From NCBI RefSeq assembly GCF_900166595.1, contig NZ_LT745763.1, positions 3,533,333-3,597,332 on the forward strand: a stretch of 64,000 nucleotides of DNA, read 5' to 3'. Under the pieces are notes generated by a model. That model searched no databases. It was not told the DNA's origin and saw nothing but the letters and a program-made list of their open reading frames with translations. Origin of the DNA: Virgibacillus dokdonensis. Lineage in GTDB: Bacteria; Bacillota; Bacilli; Bacillales; Amphibacillaceae. The position numbers were made by a program, and so were the translations under genes. Shown here piece by piece: positions 27,498 to 36,644 of the stretch (the first letter of the stretch is position 1; each line of letters opens with the position of its first letter).

Positions 27498-27623
27498 TCA
27501 TTCCGTGTTACAGTAATACTTCCAATATACAAGCGGTTTTTACGCTCTATCCATCCAGCAAAGCTACTAAAAATGCTCTCTTATGAAACTTGCTAAATTA
27601 TATCCACTATAAAGCAAAAACGT

Positions 27624-28955
27624 CTACTTTGTTCCAAATACAATTTCAAATTTAGCTCCACCTAACTCTGAACGGCCAACCGATATTTTTCCATTGGATT
27701 GTTCAATGATGGCTCTAGCAATAGCAAGTCCAAGCCCCGTTTCTCCACCTTTTCCTTTCACAAAACGGTGAAAAATATGAGGAATTAAATCTTCAGGCAC
27801 ACCTTCTCCGTCATCTTCTATACGAATAAGCACTTTTTTATTTTCCTTCTTCATCTCGATCTGAACTTGTTGATTGGCATGACGAATGGCATTGAATGTC
27901 AAATTCAACAATGCTCGTAACATTTTCTCCGCATCCGCTGTGATTTCTGGAGACCCTGTAACGGTATGCTTCAATTCAATACCTTGCTCATTAACGATTG
28001 GAAGTGCCCTATCAACCACTTGTTCCATTATTTGTTTTAACTGGAATCGTTCTGGAGTAAAAACGTCTGGTTCACTATCTAATTTAGCTAATAATATCAT
28101 CTCGTTTATAATTTTTTTTAGACGGTTAACTTCTGTTACCATCATCTCAAGACCTTTTTCTTCCTCTTCTGCATCAAAAATATGATCTCGAATTCCTTCC
28201 GCATACCCTTGAATTGTCATCAGAGGTGTTTTTAACTCATGACTCGCATTTTGAAAGAATGTTTGTTGTGAATTAATATATCTTTCCAGCTCTTGGGCCA
28301 TATCATAAACACTCTGTTCGACTTCTTTAATTTCGCCTGTTGCTTTAATTCGTTTAATGGAATGGAATTGCCGTTTTTCAATTTTTTTCAATTGCTTTTT
28401 TAATTGTGAAAGCGGCGTGACTAATTTGCGTGTGAAAAAATAGCTCAGAATAATTGCAATAGCACCGCCAATGAAAAACACAATGAGCAAACGAAAGAAA
28501 AAACTTTGTTGAACGAGTTCTAAATCACTTAAAGGAGTCAAAAGAATCAGTTCAACCCCTGTACTCTCAGGTCTAAAAATAATGCGCGACGTGACAAACT
28601 TAGAACCTTTATATTCCCATAATGCTTTATTAGTATCAGAAAAGTCGTTTTTCTTAAAAAAACCTGCAACTACACTATCAGGAAGCGAAGGAGAAACGGC
28701 CACATCTTGATTCCTATCATAAATAAACATTTGCAAACCTTGATCTTCCAACAAACTATTTAAGTTCTCTACACTCGTGCTATCGTATTGATCATTTAGC
28801 ACATCCACAATTAAGTCGCCTTTTTGCTTTAACTGCCGCTGCTCATCTTGAATGAGTAAATCTAAGAGTAAAGAATAGATCACATACCCCGTAATTGCCA
28901 TAATAACGAAAAGCAAAGTTGTAAAAGCTACATTTAATTGCGATTGCAACTTCAT
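27624..28955 (-). CDS. cssS: Sensor histidine kinase, CssS-like
   Basis: A membrane kinase of 443 residues: helix 1 near residues 10-30, an extracellular sensor of about 120 residues, helix 2 (FFFRLLIVFFIGGAIAIILS), a HAMP linker, HisKA with the phospho-His in NASHELKTPLMTIQGYAEGI, and an HATPase domain with N (LTFNAIRHAN), G1 (DDGEGVPEDL) and G2 (KGGETGLGLAIA) boxes. It overlaps the response regulator by ATGA. In B. subtilis CssS senses misfolded secreted protein and drives htrA; the divergent htrA here supports this. Kinases of this type are similar, so the symbol rests partly on context. Confidence 0.85.
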   Translation of the reverse strand: MKLQSQLNVAFTTLLFVIMAITGYVIYSLLLDLLIQDEQRQLKQKGDLIVDVLNDQYDSTSVENLNSLLEDQGLQMFIYDRNQDVAVSPSLPDSVVAGFFKKNDFSDTNKALWEYKGSKFVTSRIIFRPESTGVELILLTPLSDLELVQQSFFFRLLIVFFIGGAIAIILSYFFTRKLVTPLSQLKKQLKKIEKRQFHSIKRIKATGEIKEVEQSVYDMAQELERYINSQQTFFQNASHELKTPLMTIQGYAEGIRDHIFDAEEEEKGLEMMVTEVNRLKKIINEMILLAKLDSEPDVFTPERFQLKQIMEQVVDRALPIVNEQGIELKHTVTGSPEITADAEKMLRALLNLTFNAIRHANQQVQIEMKKENKKVLIRIEDDGEGVPEDLIPHIFHRFVKGKGGETGLGLAIARAIIEQSNGKISVGRSELGGAKFEIVFGTK

Positions 28956-29644
28956 GAAGTTTCTCCTTCATCTCTTAAACGATATCCATAGCCCCATACC
29001 GTTTCTAACGGTAAATCAGGAAGCTTTTTCCGAATACGTTTTACAAGGTCATCTACGGCACGATCACTTCCAAAGTAATTATCGCCCCAAATCTTGATTA
29101 ACAGCTCTTCTCTCGAAAAAGCTCGGTTCACATTCTCTACTAAAATAAGTAGCATATCAAATTCCTTTGTGGTTACCTCGTATTCTTCATCCCGAAAGAA
29201 AATACGCCGTTCTTCTTTATCTATGGTTAATTCGTCAACTGTGACTCTTGCATCGTTTTCTTCTGTATGAGCCAATCTAATATTCGACCGTTTAAATAAT
29301 CGTTTCACTCTAGCGACCAGTTCCCTTGGGCTAAAAGGTTTTGTTAAATAATCATCCCCTCCAAGTTCCAAACCAAGGATTTTATCAATTTCTTCGTCCT
29401 TCGCGGAAATAATAATGATGGGAACTTCACTTTCCATGCGAATTTTTTTACAAAACTCATAGCCGTCCATTCCTGGAAGCATAATGTCTAATATCCACAT
29501 ACCCGGAGGCTCTGTTTTCCAAAGCTCCCAGGCAGCTTCAGCTGATTCCAACAATGTAACTGTAAAACCTTCTTTTTTTAAATAGGCCGCAACAATATTA
29601 CGTATATTAGGATCATCTTCAACAATTCCGATATGATGATTCAT
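28952..29644 (-). CDS. cssR: OmpR-family response regulator, CssR-like
   Basis: A DNA-binding regulator of 230 residues. The receiver has the acidic pair EDD, the phosphorylated Asp in MWILDIMLPGMDGYEF and Lys in YLTKPFSPREL; the C-terminal winged helix contains EVTTKEFDMLLILVEN and GSDRAVDDLVKRIRKKLP. Stretches such as LWILDIMLP-like, GLELGG-DDY and YFG-DR-VDDLV are close to B. subtilis CssR. The start ATG 29644 is behind AAAGGTG. It is translationally coupled to the kinase and divergent from htrA, its expected target. Confidence 0.87.
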   Translation of the reverse strand: MNHHIGIVEDDPNIRNIVAAYLKKEGFTVTLLESAEAAWELWKTEPPGMWILDIMLPGMDGYEFCKKIRMESEVPIIIISAKDEEIDKILGLELGGDDYLTKPFSPRELVARVKRLFKRSNIRLAHTEENDARVTVDELTIDKEERRIFFRDEEYEVTTKEFDMLLILVENVNRAFSREELLIKIWGDNYFGSDRAVDDLVKRIRKKLPDLPLETVWGYGYRLRDEGETS

Positions 29645-30133
29645 TTTTTTTCACCTTTCTCTTCATTCTTTGTCTCTATTTTCACATAACGAAAAGAAAA
29701 CTTCATTAAAAATGGGTTTTCCTTGCAGAATTTCTAATACGTCTGTGGCAAATCGAAACATCTCTTATGGAAAAGGACATTTAAGTTTACGGTTATCTTT
29801 CCATTAGGCTTGTCCAGCAGGAAGTCCAAATGACCACTCCGCTTAAATTTCTATTCTTTAGTTATTGTACCATTAATGAAGTAACTTCATGAACAAGAAC
29901 AAATGAAAGACAGTAGATTGAAATCATTCTTCTGTCATCCATACCCTCAAACTGATCTTCAGCAATAGAAACTACTCATACCAAGTTAAATTAACTTACA
30001 AGAACGATTAATAAATTATTTTTAGGGGTATACCAATAACAAGCGGAATAGCAGCGATTTATATGTGATCATTCCACCTAAACTTTACACAATTATTCCA
30101 CAGTTATACCAAATGATTCCCCAAGGAAACGGG
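29645..30133. other. Divergent control region cssR/htrA
   Basis: About 490 bases without a gene. Sequences like GTATACCAA (near 30029) and TTATACCAA (near 30105) recur upstream of the htrA -10 box and could be regulator sites, but no clear consensus emerges. Confidence 0.4.
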
Positions 30134-30256
30134 TATACTAAAAGTATCAATCGGAACTTCACTCTTTGTGAAGGAACCGTTCACCATACAAGGCGAAAAA
30201 CAGACATCTTTTGAGCGTCCCCCCCTACTCCCCTCGATGCCTTTTGATGTCTGTTT
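30134..30256 (+). promoter_or_regulatory. htrA -10 box and 5' leader hairpin
   Basis: TATACT (30134-30139) is a good -10 without a matching -35, as expected of an activated promoter. The leader then holds AAACAGACATC (30198-30208) and its exact complement GATGTCTGTTT (30246-30256) around a C-rich loop, 40 bases before the start codon. This may be an mRNA-stabilising or attenuating stem. Confidence 0.5.
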
Positions 30257-30295
30257 CTTGCCTGACATTATAATCTGTCTGAAAGGGTGATGAAA

Positions 30296-31651
30296 ATGGA
30301 TGATAGAAACAATGAACAAACGAATCAACATAACGGATTTACCGATAACGAAAACCTTCCATCTCAACAATTAAACCAGAATCAAAATTCTCACCAACTA
30401 ACGGATGAACAGTCTAATACGCAACAAAATACGAGCTATGATAGCACCACAGGAAATAAAAAAACAGCGAATAAGTCCTTGTTACATTTTATTTTAGGTG
30501 GTATTTCTGGTGGTGTTGTATCTGTTATTATCATAGCAGTGTTAATGTTTACAAATATTATTCCAATGACACAAGACAACGGAAATGGATCCGCTTCAAC
30601 AGACGGAAATAACAAAGCTCAAGAAGTCGTCAAAACGCTCGCCTCTGAGGATTCAGAAGTGTCCACAAATATCGAAGAAACCTCTAAAGCAGTTGTTGGA
30701 GTTATTAATAAGCAACAGCAAGATATTTGGACAGAAAGCCAAGAAGCAGGTACAGGTTCAGGAATCATTTATAAAAAAGAAAACGGCAAAGCGTATGTAA
30801 TTACAAATCAACATGTTGTAGCAGGAGCAGAAGAAGTAGAAGTCGCTTTAAATTATTCTGAAGAACGCTTAAATGCTAACGTGTTAGGTACAGACGAGTT
30901 AACAGATTTAGCCGTGTTAGAAATTGATGGTGATCCTATCACTACCGTTGCAAACATGGGATCTTCTAAAGATTTAAAAATAGGGGAAAATGTTTTAGCC
31001 ATTGGAAATCCATTAGGTATGGAATTCGCTAACACCGTAACGAAAGGTGTGATAAGTGGACTTGATCGTTCTGTACCCATCGATACAAACGGAGACAGTC
31101 GAGCAGATTGGATTACCGAGGTTATCCAAACAGATGCTGCCATCAATCCAGGCAATAGTGGTGGTGCCCTCGTCAATGAAAAAGGTGCCGTCGTTGGAAT
31201 TAACTCAATGAAAATTGCCAGACAGGAAGTGGAAGGCATTGGTTTTGCTATTCCTGTAGACGCAGCACTTCCAATTGTGGAACAGTTAGAAAAGAAAGGT
31301 CAAATTGAACGTCCACTAATCGGCATTAGTACGGCAGCCATTGAACAAGTACCACCTCAATATAGAACAGACATCCAATTACCTGAAGATGTAAAAGGTG
31401 GGATGGTTATTGCAAACGTGGAAAACGGATCTCCTGCTGACAAAGCTGGGCTACAACAATTTGATGTGATCACTAAAATTAATGGAAATGACGTGACATC
31501 CATCTTAGAATTACGGAAATTTTTATATTCTGATGCTTCTGTTGGTGAGAAAATAGATGTTGAATATTACCGAGATGGGCAAAAAGAAACAACCAAGCTA
31601 ACTCTGGAAGCAAAACAGACAAAAAGTGAAAACACAACAGAAGAAGGATAG
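30296..31651 (+). CDS. htrA: HtrA-type serine protease/chaperone (membrane-anchored, PDZ)
   Basis: A cell-surface quality-control protease (S1C, DegP-like), 451 residues (449 in B. subtilis HtrA). A Gln/Asn-rich cytoplasmic tail (1-60) precedes one membrane helix (about 64-89), a linker, the protease domain with triad H173 (VITNQHVVAG), D204 (ELTDLAVLE) and S288 (NPGNSGGAL), then a PDZ domain (GGMVIANVENGSPADKAGL..). ATG 30296 is chosen because GAAAGG ends 9 bases upstream; GTG 30287 and ATG 30290 lie too close to it. Likely induced by CssRS on secretion stress. HtrA and HtrB paralogues cannot be told apart with certainty. Confidence 0.93.
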   Translation: MDDRNNEQTNQHNGFTDNENLPSQQLNQNQNSHQLTDEQSNTQQNTSYDSTTGNKKTANKSLLHFILGGISGGVVSVIIIAVLMFTNIIPMTQDNGNGSASTDGNNKAQEVVKTLASEDSEVSTNIEETSKAVVGVINKQQQDIWTESQEAGTGSGIIYKKENGKAYVITNQHVVAGAEEVEVALNYSEERLNANVLGTDELTDLAVLEIDGDPITTVANMGSSKDLKIGENVLAIGNPLGMEFANTVTKGVISGLDRSVPIDTNGDSRADWITEVIQTDAAINPGNSGGALVNEKGAVVGINSMKIARQEVEGIGFAIPVDAALPIVEQLEKKGQIERPLIGISTAAIEQVPPQYRTDIQLPEDVKGGMVIANVENGSPADKAGLQQFDVITKINGNDVTSILELRKFLYSDASVGEKIDVEYYRDGQKETTKLTLEAKQTKSENTTEEG

Positions 31652-31655
31652 AATA

Positions 31656-31695
31656 AAGCAGGTTACGGTCCAATTGGATCATAACCTGCTTTTTA
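31656..31695 (+). terminator. Terminator of htrA
   Basis: AGCAGGTTA pairs with TAACCTGCT, an inner TCCAATTGGA also pairs, and TTTTT follows. Confidence 0.9.
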
Positions 31696-31906
31696 AGGCA
31701 ATCCATTTTCTCTTAATTTTAGCTATGCCGAATTCATTCCTTTTGTCTTAAGAGCAGGGGTTTTCCAAGAATATGTCGAAATGAGATACTTAAGAGGCGA
31801 AATGCAGATAAGGTAAATGAATAACATGAAATGTTTATTTTACCAAATTTACCTAATGCTGTTATAATAGAGGCCTATCTCTCATTACAATTAAAGGAGG
31901 AAGGGT

Positions 31907-32677
31907 ATGATCTGTCCGAATTGTGAGCACGAAACAAAAGAAGGAAAGTTTTGTACGAATTGTGGTGTACATCTTAATCTTGAAGAAGCAGCAGTAGCTG
32001 AAGAAGGGGAAAGTCAATCTGATACCACACTAAACAATAGGGATTTTTCTTCAACTGTAAGTACAGTAGGAAAACATTTTGCAAGTTTTTTCATGCACTA
32101 CTTAAAATCTCCACATAAGGCGCGCTTTGCCACACAGCAAGATATCATTCCTGCCATCATAAGCATCGTTTTATTCGCACTTGCAGTAACCATAAGCTTC
32201 TATGTGGTAGTAACGAGTCAAGTAGGTAGTTATTTTTTGGATATTGGCTTTTTAGATGGATTTATCATCCCATTTATACAATATCTTCTACTATTTGCTT
32301 TTATAATTATATTAACTTTCATTTCTACAAAATTAACAGCACAACATATGACTTTGCAAGAAACAGTAACAAAAGTTGGAATTTATACAATCCCTTTTCT
32401 TCTTATTTTTTTAGCTGGAATTTTACTTACTTGGATTAGAATCCCTTTTTTCAGTGTGCTTATTCCGATTAGTTTACTTGGCCCAGTTATATTCATACCA
32501 TCGTTTATTTTACTTGAGTCAAAAGAAAAAGAACACGGTTACGATAGAGTTTATGTTTTAATCGCCTTTTATTTCATTTCTTTTGTAGTCATGTCTTTCC
32601 TTTTACAAGATATGATAGGAAGATTACTCGGGGGGTTATTTGGAGGATTAATGGGCGATTTTTTCCAAGGTTATTAA
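31907..32677 (+). CDS. Zinc-ribbon multi-pass membrane protein, unknown
   Basis: A 256-residue protein. The N-terminus is a zinc ribbon (CPNCEHETKEGKFCTNCG, two CxxC pairs), then an acidic linker and five to six membrane helices (about 80-235), ending in a Gly-rich stretch (GRLLGGLFGGLMGDFFQGY). Zinc-ribbon membrane proteins of this layout are common in Bacilli and of unknown function. AAAGGAGGAAGGG lies before ATG 31907, and a TATAAT at 31863-31868 suggests its own promoter. Monocistronic with a terminator after it. Confidence 0.75.
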   Translation: MICPNCEHETKEGKFCTNCGVHLNLEEAAVAEEGESQSDTTLNNRDFSSTVSTVGKHFASFFMHYLKSPHKARFATQQDIIPAIISIVLFALAVTISFYVVVTSQVGSYFLDIGFLDGFIIPFIQYLLLFAFIIILTFISTKLTAQHMTLQETVTKVGIYTIPFLLIFLAGILLTWIRIPFFSVLIPISLLGPVIFIPSFILLESKEKEHGYDRVYVLIAFYFISFVVMSFLLQDMIGRLLGGLFGGLMGDFFQGY

Positions 32678-32681
32678 TAAG

Positions 32682-32715
32682 AAAAACAAAGGCTGTCGGA
32701 CAGTCTTTGTTTTTC
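32682..32715 (+). terminator. Terminator of the zinc-ribbon membrane gene
   Basis: AAAAACAAAG and CTTTGTTTTT pair, with an inner ACTGTCC-type GTC/GAC pairing and a T run after. Confidence 0.85.
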
Positions 32716-32786
32716 TTTTTTTCGTATAACGATGATGACTTATTTTAGAGCAACTGGACAATGGAACAGTTGGCAGTATTAAACAA

Positions 32787-33040
32787 GGAACAAAGGCTCG
32801 GGGCGCCCGTTTTGCAACGTAGCGACTGGAACGAATCAACGAAAGTTTTAGGAATCATGTTCCTGCAACAGGAGTATGCCGGCGCCCTCCGGCAAGCCCG
32901 CCTTTAGTCGGACTTCCTATTTAGGGCGAACCGATGATGACTTAGCTTAGGGCAATGGAGTGAAGTCGCCTAGTTGCTGGGCGCTGGAGCCGGACGTGAC
33001 TAAATAACTTAGTAAGTTTATCCATATATTCTAAATTTTG
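32787..33040 (+). repeat. Dispersed repeat family A, copy 4 (full length)
   Basis: GGAACAAAGGCTCGGGGCGC through to CTAAATTTTG. Nearly the same as copy 1 over about 250 bp, including the two internal hairpins and the 3' tail TTAGTAAGTTTATCC. Confidence 0.8.
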
Positions 33041-33051
33041 TAATGATAGCG

Positions 33052-33083
33052 AAAAAGTGCCTGTTATTGAGAACGGGCACTTT
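33052..33083 (-). terminator. Terminator of the small zinc-ribbon gene
   Basis: Minus strand AAAGTGCCCGTT and AACAGGCACTTT pair and are followed by TTC after a T run. Confidence 0.75.
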
Positions 33084-33088
33084 GATCT

Positions 33089-33292
33089 TCACCCAAAAAA
33101 CAAATCAAAAATATTGCTTCCTTTAGAACTTTTCTTGTTATAGAATTCCGAATAGCCACATTCTTTACAATAAACGACTAAAAATTGATTGTTTTGTACG
33201 TCGAACACCTTTGACAAGCCGGTTCCCGTCATAGCCACTTCCTTTTGATCAGCGTTTGTACTTCCGCATTTTAAACAACCTTTTTGCTGCAA
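33089..33292 (-). CDS. Small zinc-ribbon protein
   Basis: A 67-residue protein with two CxxC pairs (GCLKCGS and YCKECGY) separated by about 27 residues with an MTGTGLSKVFD strand, the pattern of a predicted nucleic-acid-binding zinc-ribbon family found across Firmicutes. Function unknown. TTG 33292 is preferred as start, with AGAGGTG about 7 bases upstream; GTG 33301 lies inside that site. Monocistronic between a terminator and a gene-free gap. Confidence 0.75.
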   Translation of the reverse strand: MQQKGCLKCGSTNADQKEVAMTGTGLSKVFDVQNNQFLVVYCKECGYSEFYNKKSSKGSNIFDLFFG

Positions 33293-33301
33293 TCTAATCA
33301 C

Positions 33302-33673
33302 CTCTCAATTAGAAAAACTTGTCTTGCCTTAGTTTGTCTTATACTTTTATTAAAAATAATTTTACTCCCCTATAGTATAAAAATACGTTTCTCATAGAAG
33401 TTTGGTTTCAAGAAATGAAGATTTACTTTTAGAAAACTCAGCGCTTACTAATTTTAAATTTATTTCCTTTTTTATCTATCGCGCAAAAGAAAATGAGCCT
33501 TTCTTACATCCATCTTATTTATGACTATTTTTAAAACTTCATTTTATATTTATCTCAAATACAAAGCATTGTAGAGCCAGCTTTAAGCGTTAAAAATGCC
33601 GGTTGTAGAAGTTAAAAAGAGACAACCGCACCTAAAAAATTTTTTCGTTAAAAGATAAAGATTTGCTTATTCT
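33302..33673. other. Intergenic stretch, nothing recognised
   Basis: About 370 AT-rich bases between two minus-strand genes. No open frame with a ribosome-binding site, hairpin with T run or known repeat was found. Confidence 0.4.
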
Positions 33674-34339
33674 TTATCGTTCATGCTCATCATCTGTTTG
33701 GTCCATAACAGGTTCCGTATATTTCCCATCAGAAGATGCACCTAAATATCCTTCCACATCTTCTACATAGCCGACTTGTTCGTCACTATTCGGATACATT
33801 TTATTATAACTAGCCTTATCACCGTAAAAATCAGAAGGTGTTTCCGATGTACCATAACGGCTAACTTCCTGCCAAGCATCCTCAGCGTCATAGCCAACTT
33901 GTGTCTCATCACTTATTTTATCAGGATTTATATTTGGGCTATACACTTCCTCTTCCATGGTGCGCGTTTGGTTAAATGAATCTTGTACGGTATGCTCCAT
34001 ACATCGGTCTGCAGTTGGGAGAGCTTCAAGCCGTTCATAAGGGATATCATTGCCACATTCTTTGCAAATTCCATAAGTACCTTCTGCAATTGCATGTAAA
34101 GCTTTATTAATATCTTCTAATTCCTTTTCAGCATGCTCATTAAGCGCGACATCCTTTCCTCTTTCAAATAATTCGGATGCTGTATCTGCAGGATGATTAT
34201 CATAATTGGACAATTCACCACTTGATTGTTGCACGGATTCTAAAGTTAAATCCATATGCTTTTGAACATGGGAAATAAGTTCGGATTGGCGATTTTGTAA
34301 AGCTTGTTTACAATGTGCTAATTGCTGTTCATTAATCAT
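33674..34339 (-). CDS. yteA: YteA-family DksA/TraR-type zinc-finger protein
   Basis: A 221-residue protein of the sporulation-associated YteA family (B. subtilis YteA 239). The N-terminal helical part (CKQALQNRQSELISHVQKHM, DNHPADTASELFERGKDVAL) is DksA-like, followed by the finger YGICKECGNDIPYERLEALP..DRCMEH, in which the last ligand is His rather than Cys, as in other YteA proteins. The C-terminus is a poorly conserved acidic tail. It may bind RNA polymerase, by analogy with DksA. The start ATG 34339 is behind GAGGGTG. Monocistronic. Confidence 0.88.
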   Translation of the reverse strand: MINEQQLAHCKQALQNRQSELISHVQKHMDLTLESVQQSSGELSNYDNHPADTASELFERGKDVALNEHAEKELEDINKALHAIAEGTYGICKECGNDIPYERLEALPTADRCMEHTVQDSFNQTRTMEEEVYSPNINPDKISDETQVGYDAEDAWQEVSRYGTSETPSDFYGDKASYNKMYPNSDEQVGYVEDVEGYLGASSDGKYTEPVMDQTDDEHER

Positions 34340-34404
34340 CTTTTCACCCTCTTTTATATCCTGTTTATTTTAATACTATGCGCAAAAAAAGAGAGTGACA
34401 TGCT

Positions 34405-34846
34405 TTATTTCTGTTCCCAAATCATGTCAATATGCCAAATCCCATCATCTAAGTACGCAGTGGATACCTGTTTAAAACCAAATGCTTGATAAAACGCCTT
34501 TAAATGCTGTTGGGCTTGAATCTTAATATTGTTTTTAAAATGATTCACTGTATATTTCATCGCTTCCTCCATTTATTCTTTTCCATATACCCTATCCCAG
34601 TAAGCTTTTGTCACAAGGACTCTACCTATAGAAGCTTCTACATATTTACTACCAGCAGGAAGTATTCTTGCATATGACTAAACTTTGGTTATCTTGAAGC
34701 TGCACATGTGTTGCTTTTAAATCATATGCGTCTATTTCTTGATATGCGCATTGCTGTTCGACTACAAATACATTCACTCGAGACTTTAATTAAGTATATA
34801 GTTCCAGTTGGTCAAGTTCTTGAAAAGATTTTTTTCTCCACCTCAT
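34405..34846 (-). pseudogene. elaA: Broken ElaA-type GNAT acetyltransferase
   Basis: Reading the minus strand with corrections gives a full ElaA-like protein: MRWRKKSFQELDQLELYT, stop, RVNVFVVEQQCAYQEIDAYD, frameshift, YARILPAGSKYVEASIGRV, stop, MEEAMKYTVNHF and QAQQHLKAFYQAFGF, ending HIDMIWEQK. At least three lesions are seen: an in-frame TAA after LYT, a frameshift near 34672, and a TAA in GKE-stop-MEEAM where TTA (Leu) is expected. No single frame is long, so the gene is easily missed. Three independent lesions make sequencing error unlikely. The family's substrate is unknown. Confidence 0.85.
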
Positions 34847-34947
34847 ATCATGTCCTCTCCTTCATTATTTCTAGATAGAATAACAGGATTTTCCCATTTT
34901 TTGTCGAATGAATGTAATATATAGTGCCAATGGAAAGGAGAATGATT

Positions 34948-35826
34948 TTGCTTACATATGAGGATCGAATTGGTTTTATAGGTACTGGCGTCATGGGGGC
35001 GAGCATGGCAAAGCGAATTATGAACGCAGGATACCACGTTTCCATCTATACACGCACAAAGCAAAAAGCTACGAGCTTAATTAACGCTGGCGCGGATTGG
35101 GAAGATTCCATTGCCAATTTAACAAAGAACTGCAAGGTCATTATTACGATGGTAGGCTATCCAAGTGATGTGGAAGAAGTTTATTTTAGCGACCAAGGTA
35201 TTTTAAAAAATGTAGCTCAAGGTACTTACTTAGTGGATATGACAACTTCTAAACCTAAACTAGCAGAACAAATTGAAAGCGAAGCAGAAGAAAAAGGGTG
35301 CTATGCATTAGACGCGCCTGTATCTGGTGGTGATATCGGTGCCAAAAATGGCAAACTAACCATTATGGTCGGTGGAAAAGAAAAAGCATACAAAGATATA
35401 CTCCCATTATTGCAAACAATGGGCGAAAACATCATTTTGCAAGGAGAAGCTGGAGCTGGACAACATACCAAATTAGCGAATCAAATAACGATTGCTTCTA
35501 ATATGGTTGGCGTATGCGAAGCCATTGCTTATGCAAAAAAATCAGGACTTAACCCTGAGTTAGTGCTTGATAGTATAACAGCTGGCGCGGCTGGAAGCTG
35601 GTCACTTTCTAATCTTGCACCACGCATGATCAAAGAAGATGATGCACCAGGATTTTATGTAAAGCACTTTATTAAAGATATGAAAATCGCACTAGAATCA
35701 GCAGAAGAGCTAGGACTGTCTACACCTGGATTAGCTCTATCGTTAAAGCTTTACGAGGAGCTTGAAGCAAAAGGAGAAGCAGATAGCGGCACACAAGCCT
35801 TAATCAAATTATTTTCCTCACCGTAA
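34948..35826 (+). CDS. ykwC: NAD(P)-dependent beta-hydroxyacid dehydrogenase, YkwC-like
   Basis: A 3-hydroxyisobutyrate dehydrogenase-family enzyme, 292 residues (B. subtilis YkwC 288). Rossmann motif GFIGTGVMGASMAKR at the N-terminus, substrate motif DAPVSGGDIGAKNG, and the catalytic-Lys region GQHTKLANQ, then GAAGSWSLSNLAPRM. Similarity to YkwC is high throughout. Substrate unknown. TTG 34948 is the likely start: AAAGGAG ends 7 bases upstream and the family begins here, while ATG 34942 is only 1 base from it. Monocistronic with its own terminator. Confidence 0.9.
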   Translation: MLTYEDRIGFIGTGVMGASMAKRIMNAGYHVSIYTRTKQKATSLINAGADWEDSIANLTKNCKVIITMVGYPSDVEEVYFSDQGILKNVAQGTYLVDMTTSKPKLAEQIESEAEEKGCYALDAPVSGGDIGAKNGKLTIMVGGKEKAYKDILPLLQTMGENIILQGEAGAGQHTKLANQITIASNMVGVCEAIAYAKKSGLNPELVLDSITAGAAGSWSLSNLAPRMIKEDDAPGFYVKHFIKDMKIALESAEELGLSTPGLALSLKLYEELEAKGEADSGTQALIKLFSSP

Positions 35827-35838
35827 TAATTTTTCATA

Positions 35839-35880
35839 CAGAAGGATAACGCATAAACCTTACGCTATCCTTCTGTTTTT
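35839..35880 (+). terminator. Terminator of the YkwC-like gene
   Basis: CAGAAGGATA..CG pairs with CG.TATCCTTCTG, followed by TTTTT. Confidence 0.88.
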
Positions 35881-36034
35881 ATTTTTGTCACGTTTGCAAG
35901 TAATAGGAAGCATTTTTGAGTGAAAAGTTATAGCTTTATCCCTATTAAATTTTTTAAAAATTTAGTTGTTTTACATTTTAAAGCAAATTATACTTGTATT
36001 GTACAAACAATGGAAAGGAAGGGAGAAAGGTATA

Positions 36035-36487
36035 ATGGAATCCAAAATAGAAATTATTCCAAAACAACGAATTGCTTTTATGCGACGAACCGGCCCCTAT
36101 GGTCGCGAAAATAGGCAAGTAATGGAGCGTTTAAAAAAATGGGCTACGGAAAAGAGTCTCCTTCCATCTGCAACTATTTTTGCTATACCTCAGGATAACC
36201 CGAAAAAAACATCACCTAAAAATTGCCGATTTGATGTGGGTATCACCCTCTCTGAGGAATACCTTTTACAAGAGGATAGAGCCATTCGCGAAGGTTGGAT
36301 TTCTGGAGGAAAATACGTTGTTTATAACATCAATCACACAGCTAAAGATATTGCCAAAGCGTACAAAGCTATTTTCCCAGACCTCAACAAACACGGTTAT
36401 CAAATAACGAACAAACCTATAATGGAAAGATATACTGGCGATATGTATAACCATCCTTATTGTGACATTTGTGTGCCTGTAAAGTAA
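36035..36487 (+). CDS. GyrI-like small-molecule-binding domain protein
   Basis: A 150-residue protein made only of the GyrI/AraC effector-binding (SOUL-like) fold, beginning KIEIIPKQRIAFMRRTGPYG. Conserved landmarks are PKNCRFDVGITLSEE, GKYVVYNINHTAKDIAKAYK and a C-terminal (E)RYTGDMYNHPYCDICVPV. There is no DNA-binding domain. Stand-alone members (SbmC-like) bind hydrophobic or planar drugs, or hydrolyse small electrophiles; which applies is unknown. ATG 36035 is preceded by an AGAAAGG site; longer frames upstream have no similarity. Monocistronic. Confidence 0.85.
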   Translation: MESKIEIIPKQRIAFMRRTGPYGRENRQVMERLKKWATEKSLLPSATIFAIPQDNPKKTSPKNCRFDVGITLSEEYLLQEDRAIREGWISGGKYVVYNINHTAKDIAKAYKAIFPDLNKHGYQITNKPIMERYTGDMYNHPYCDICVPVK

Positions 36488-36501
36488 AATTTTGGCATAC
36501 T

Positions 36502-36539
36502 AAAAGAAGTTATCCGTTTGATAACTTCTTCTTTTTTTC
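36502..36539 (+). terminator. Terminator of the GyrI-like gene
   Basis: AAGAAGTTATC pairs with GATAACTTCTT around a short loop, followed by C and seven T's. Confidence 0.9.
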
Positions 36540-36644
36540 ATGGATGAAATCACCATTGATCGCATGGAAAAAGCCATTATACGACTTGTAGGTTCGCTAT
36601 TCACACAGAAGGTTTTAACTATAAAAGTATCGAAGTTTATTGGT

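Noticed and set aside
34843-35064. Minus-strand frames over the start of ykwC
   Set aside because: Antisense to a well conserved Rossmann enzyme; no ribosome-binding site.
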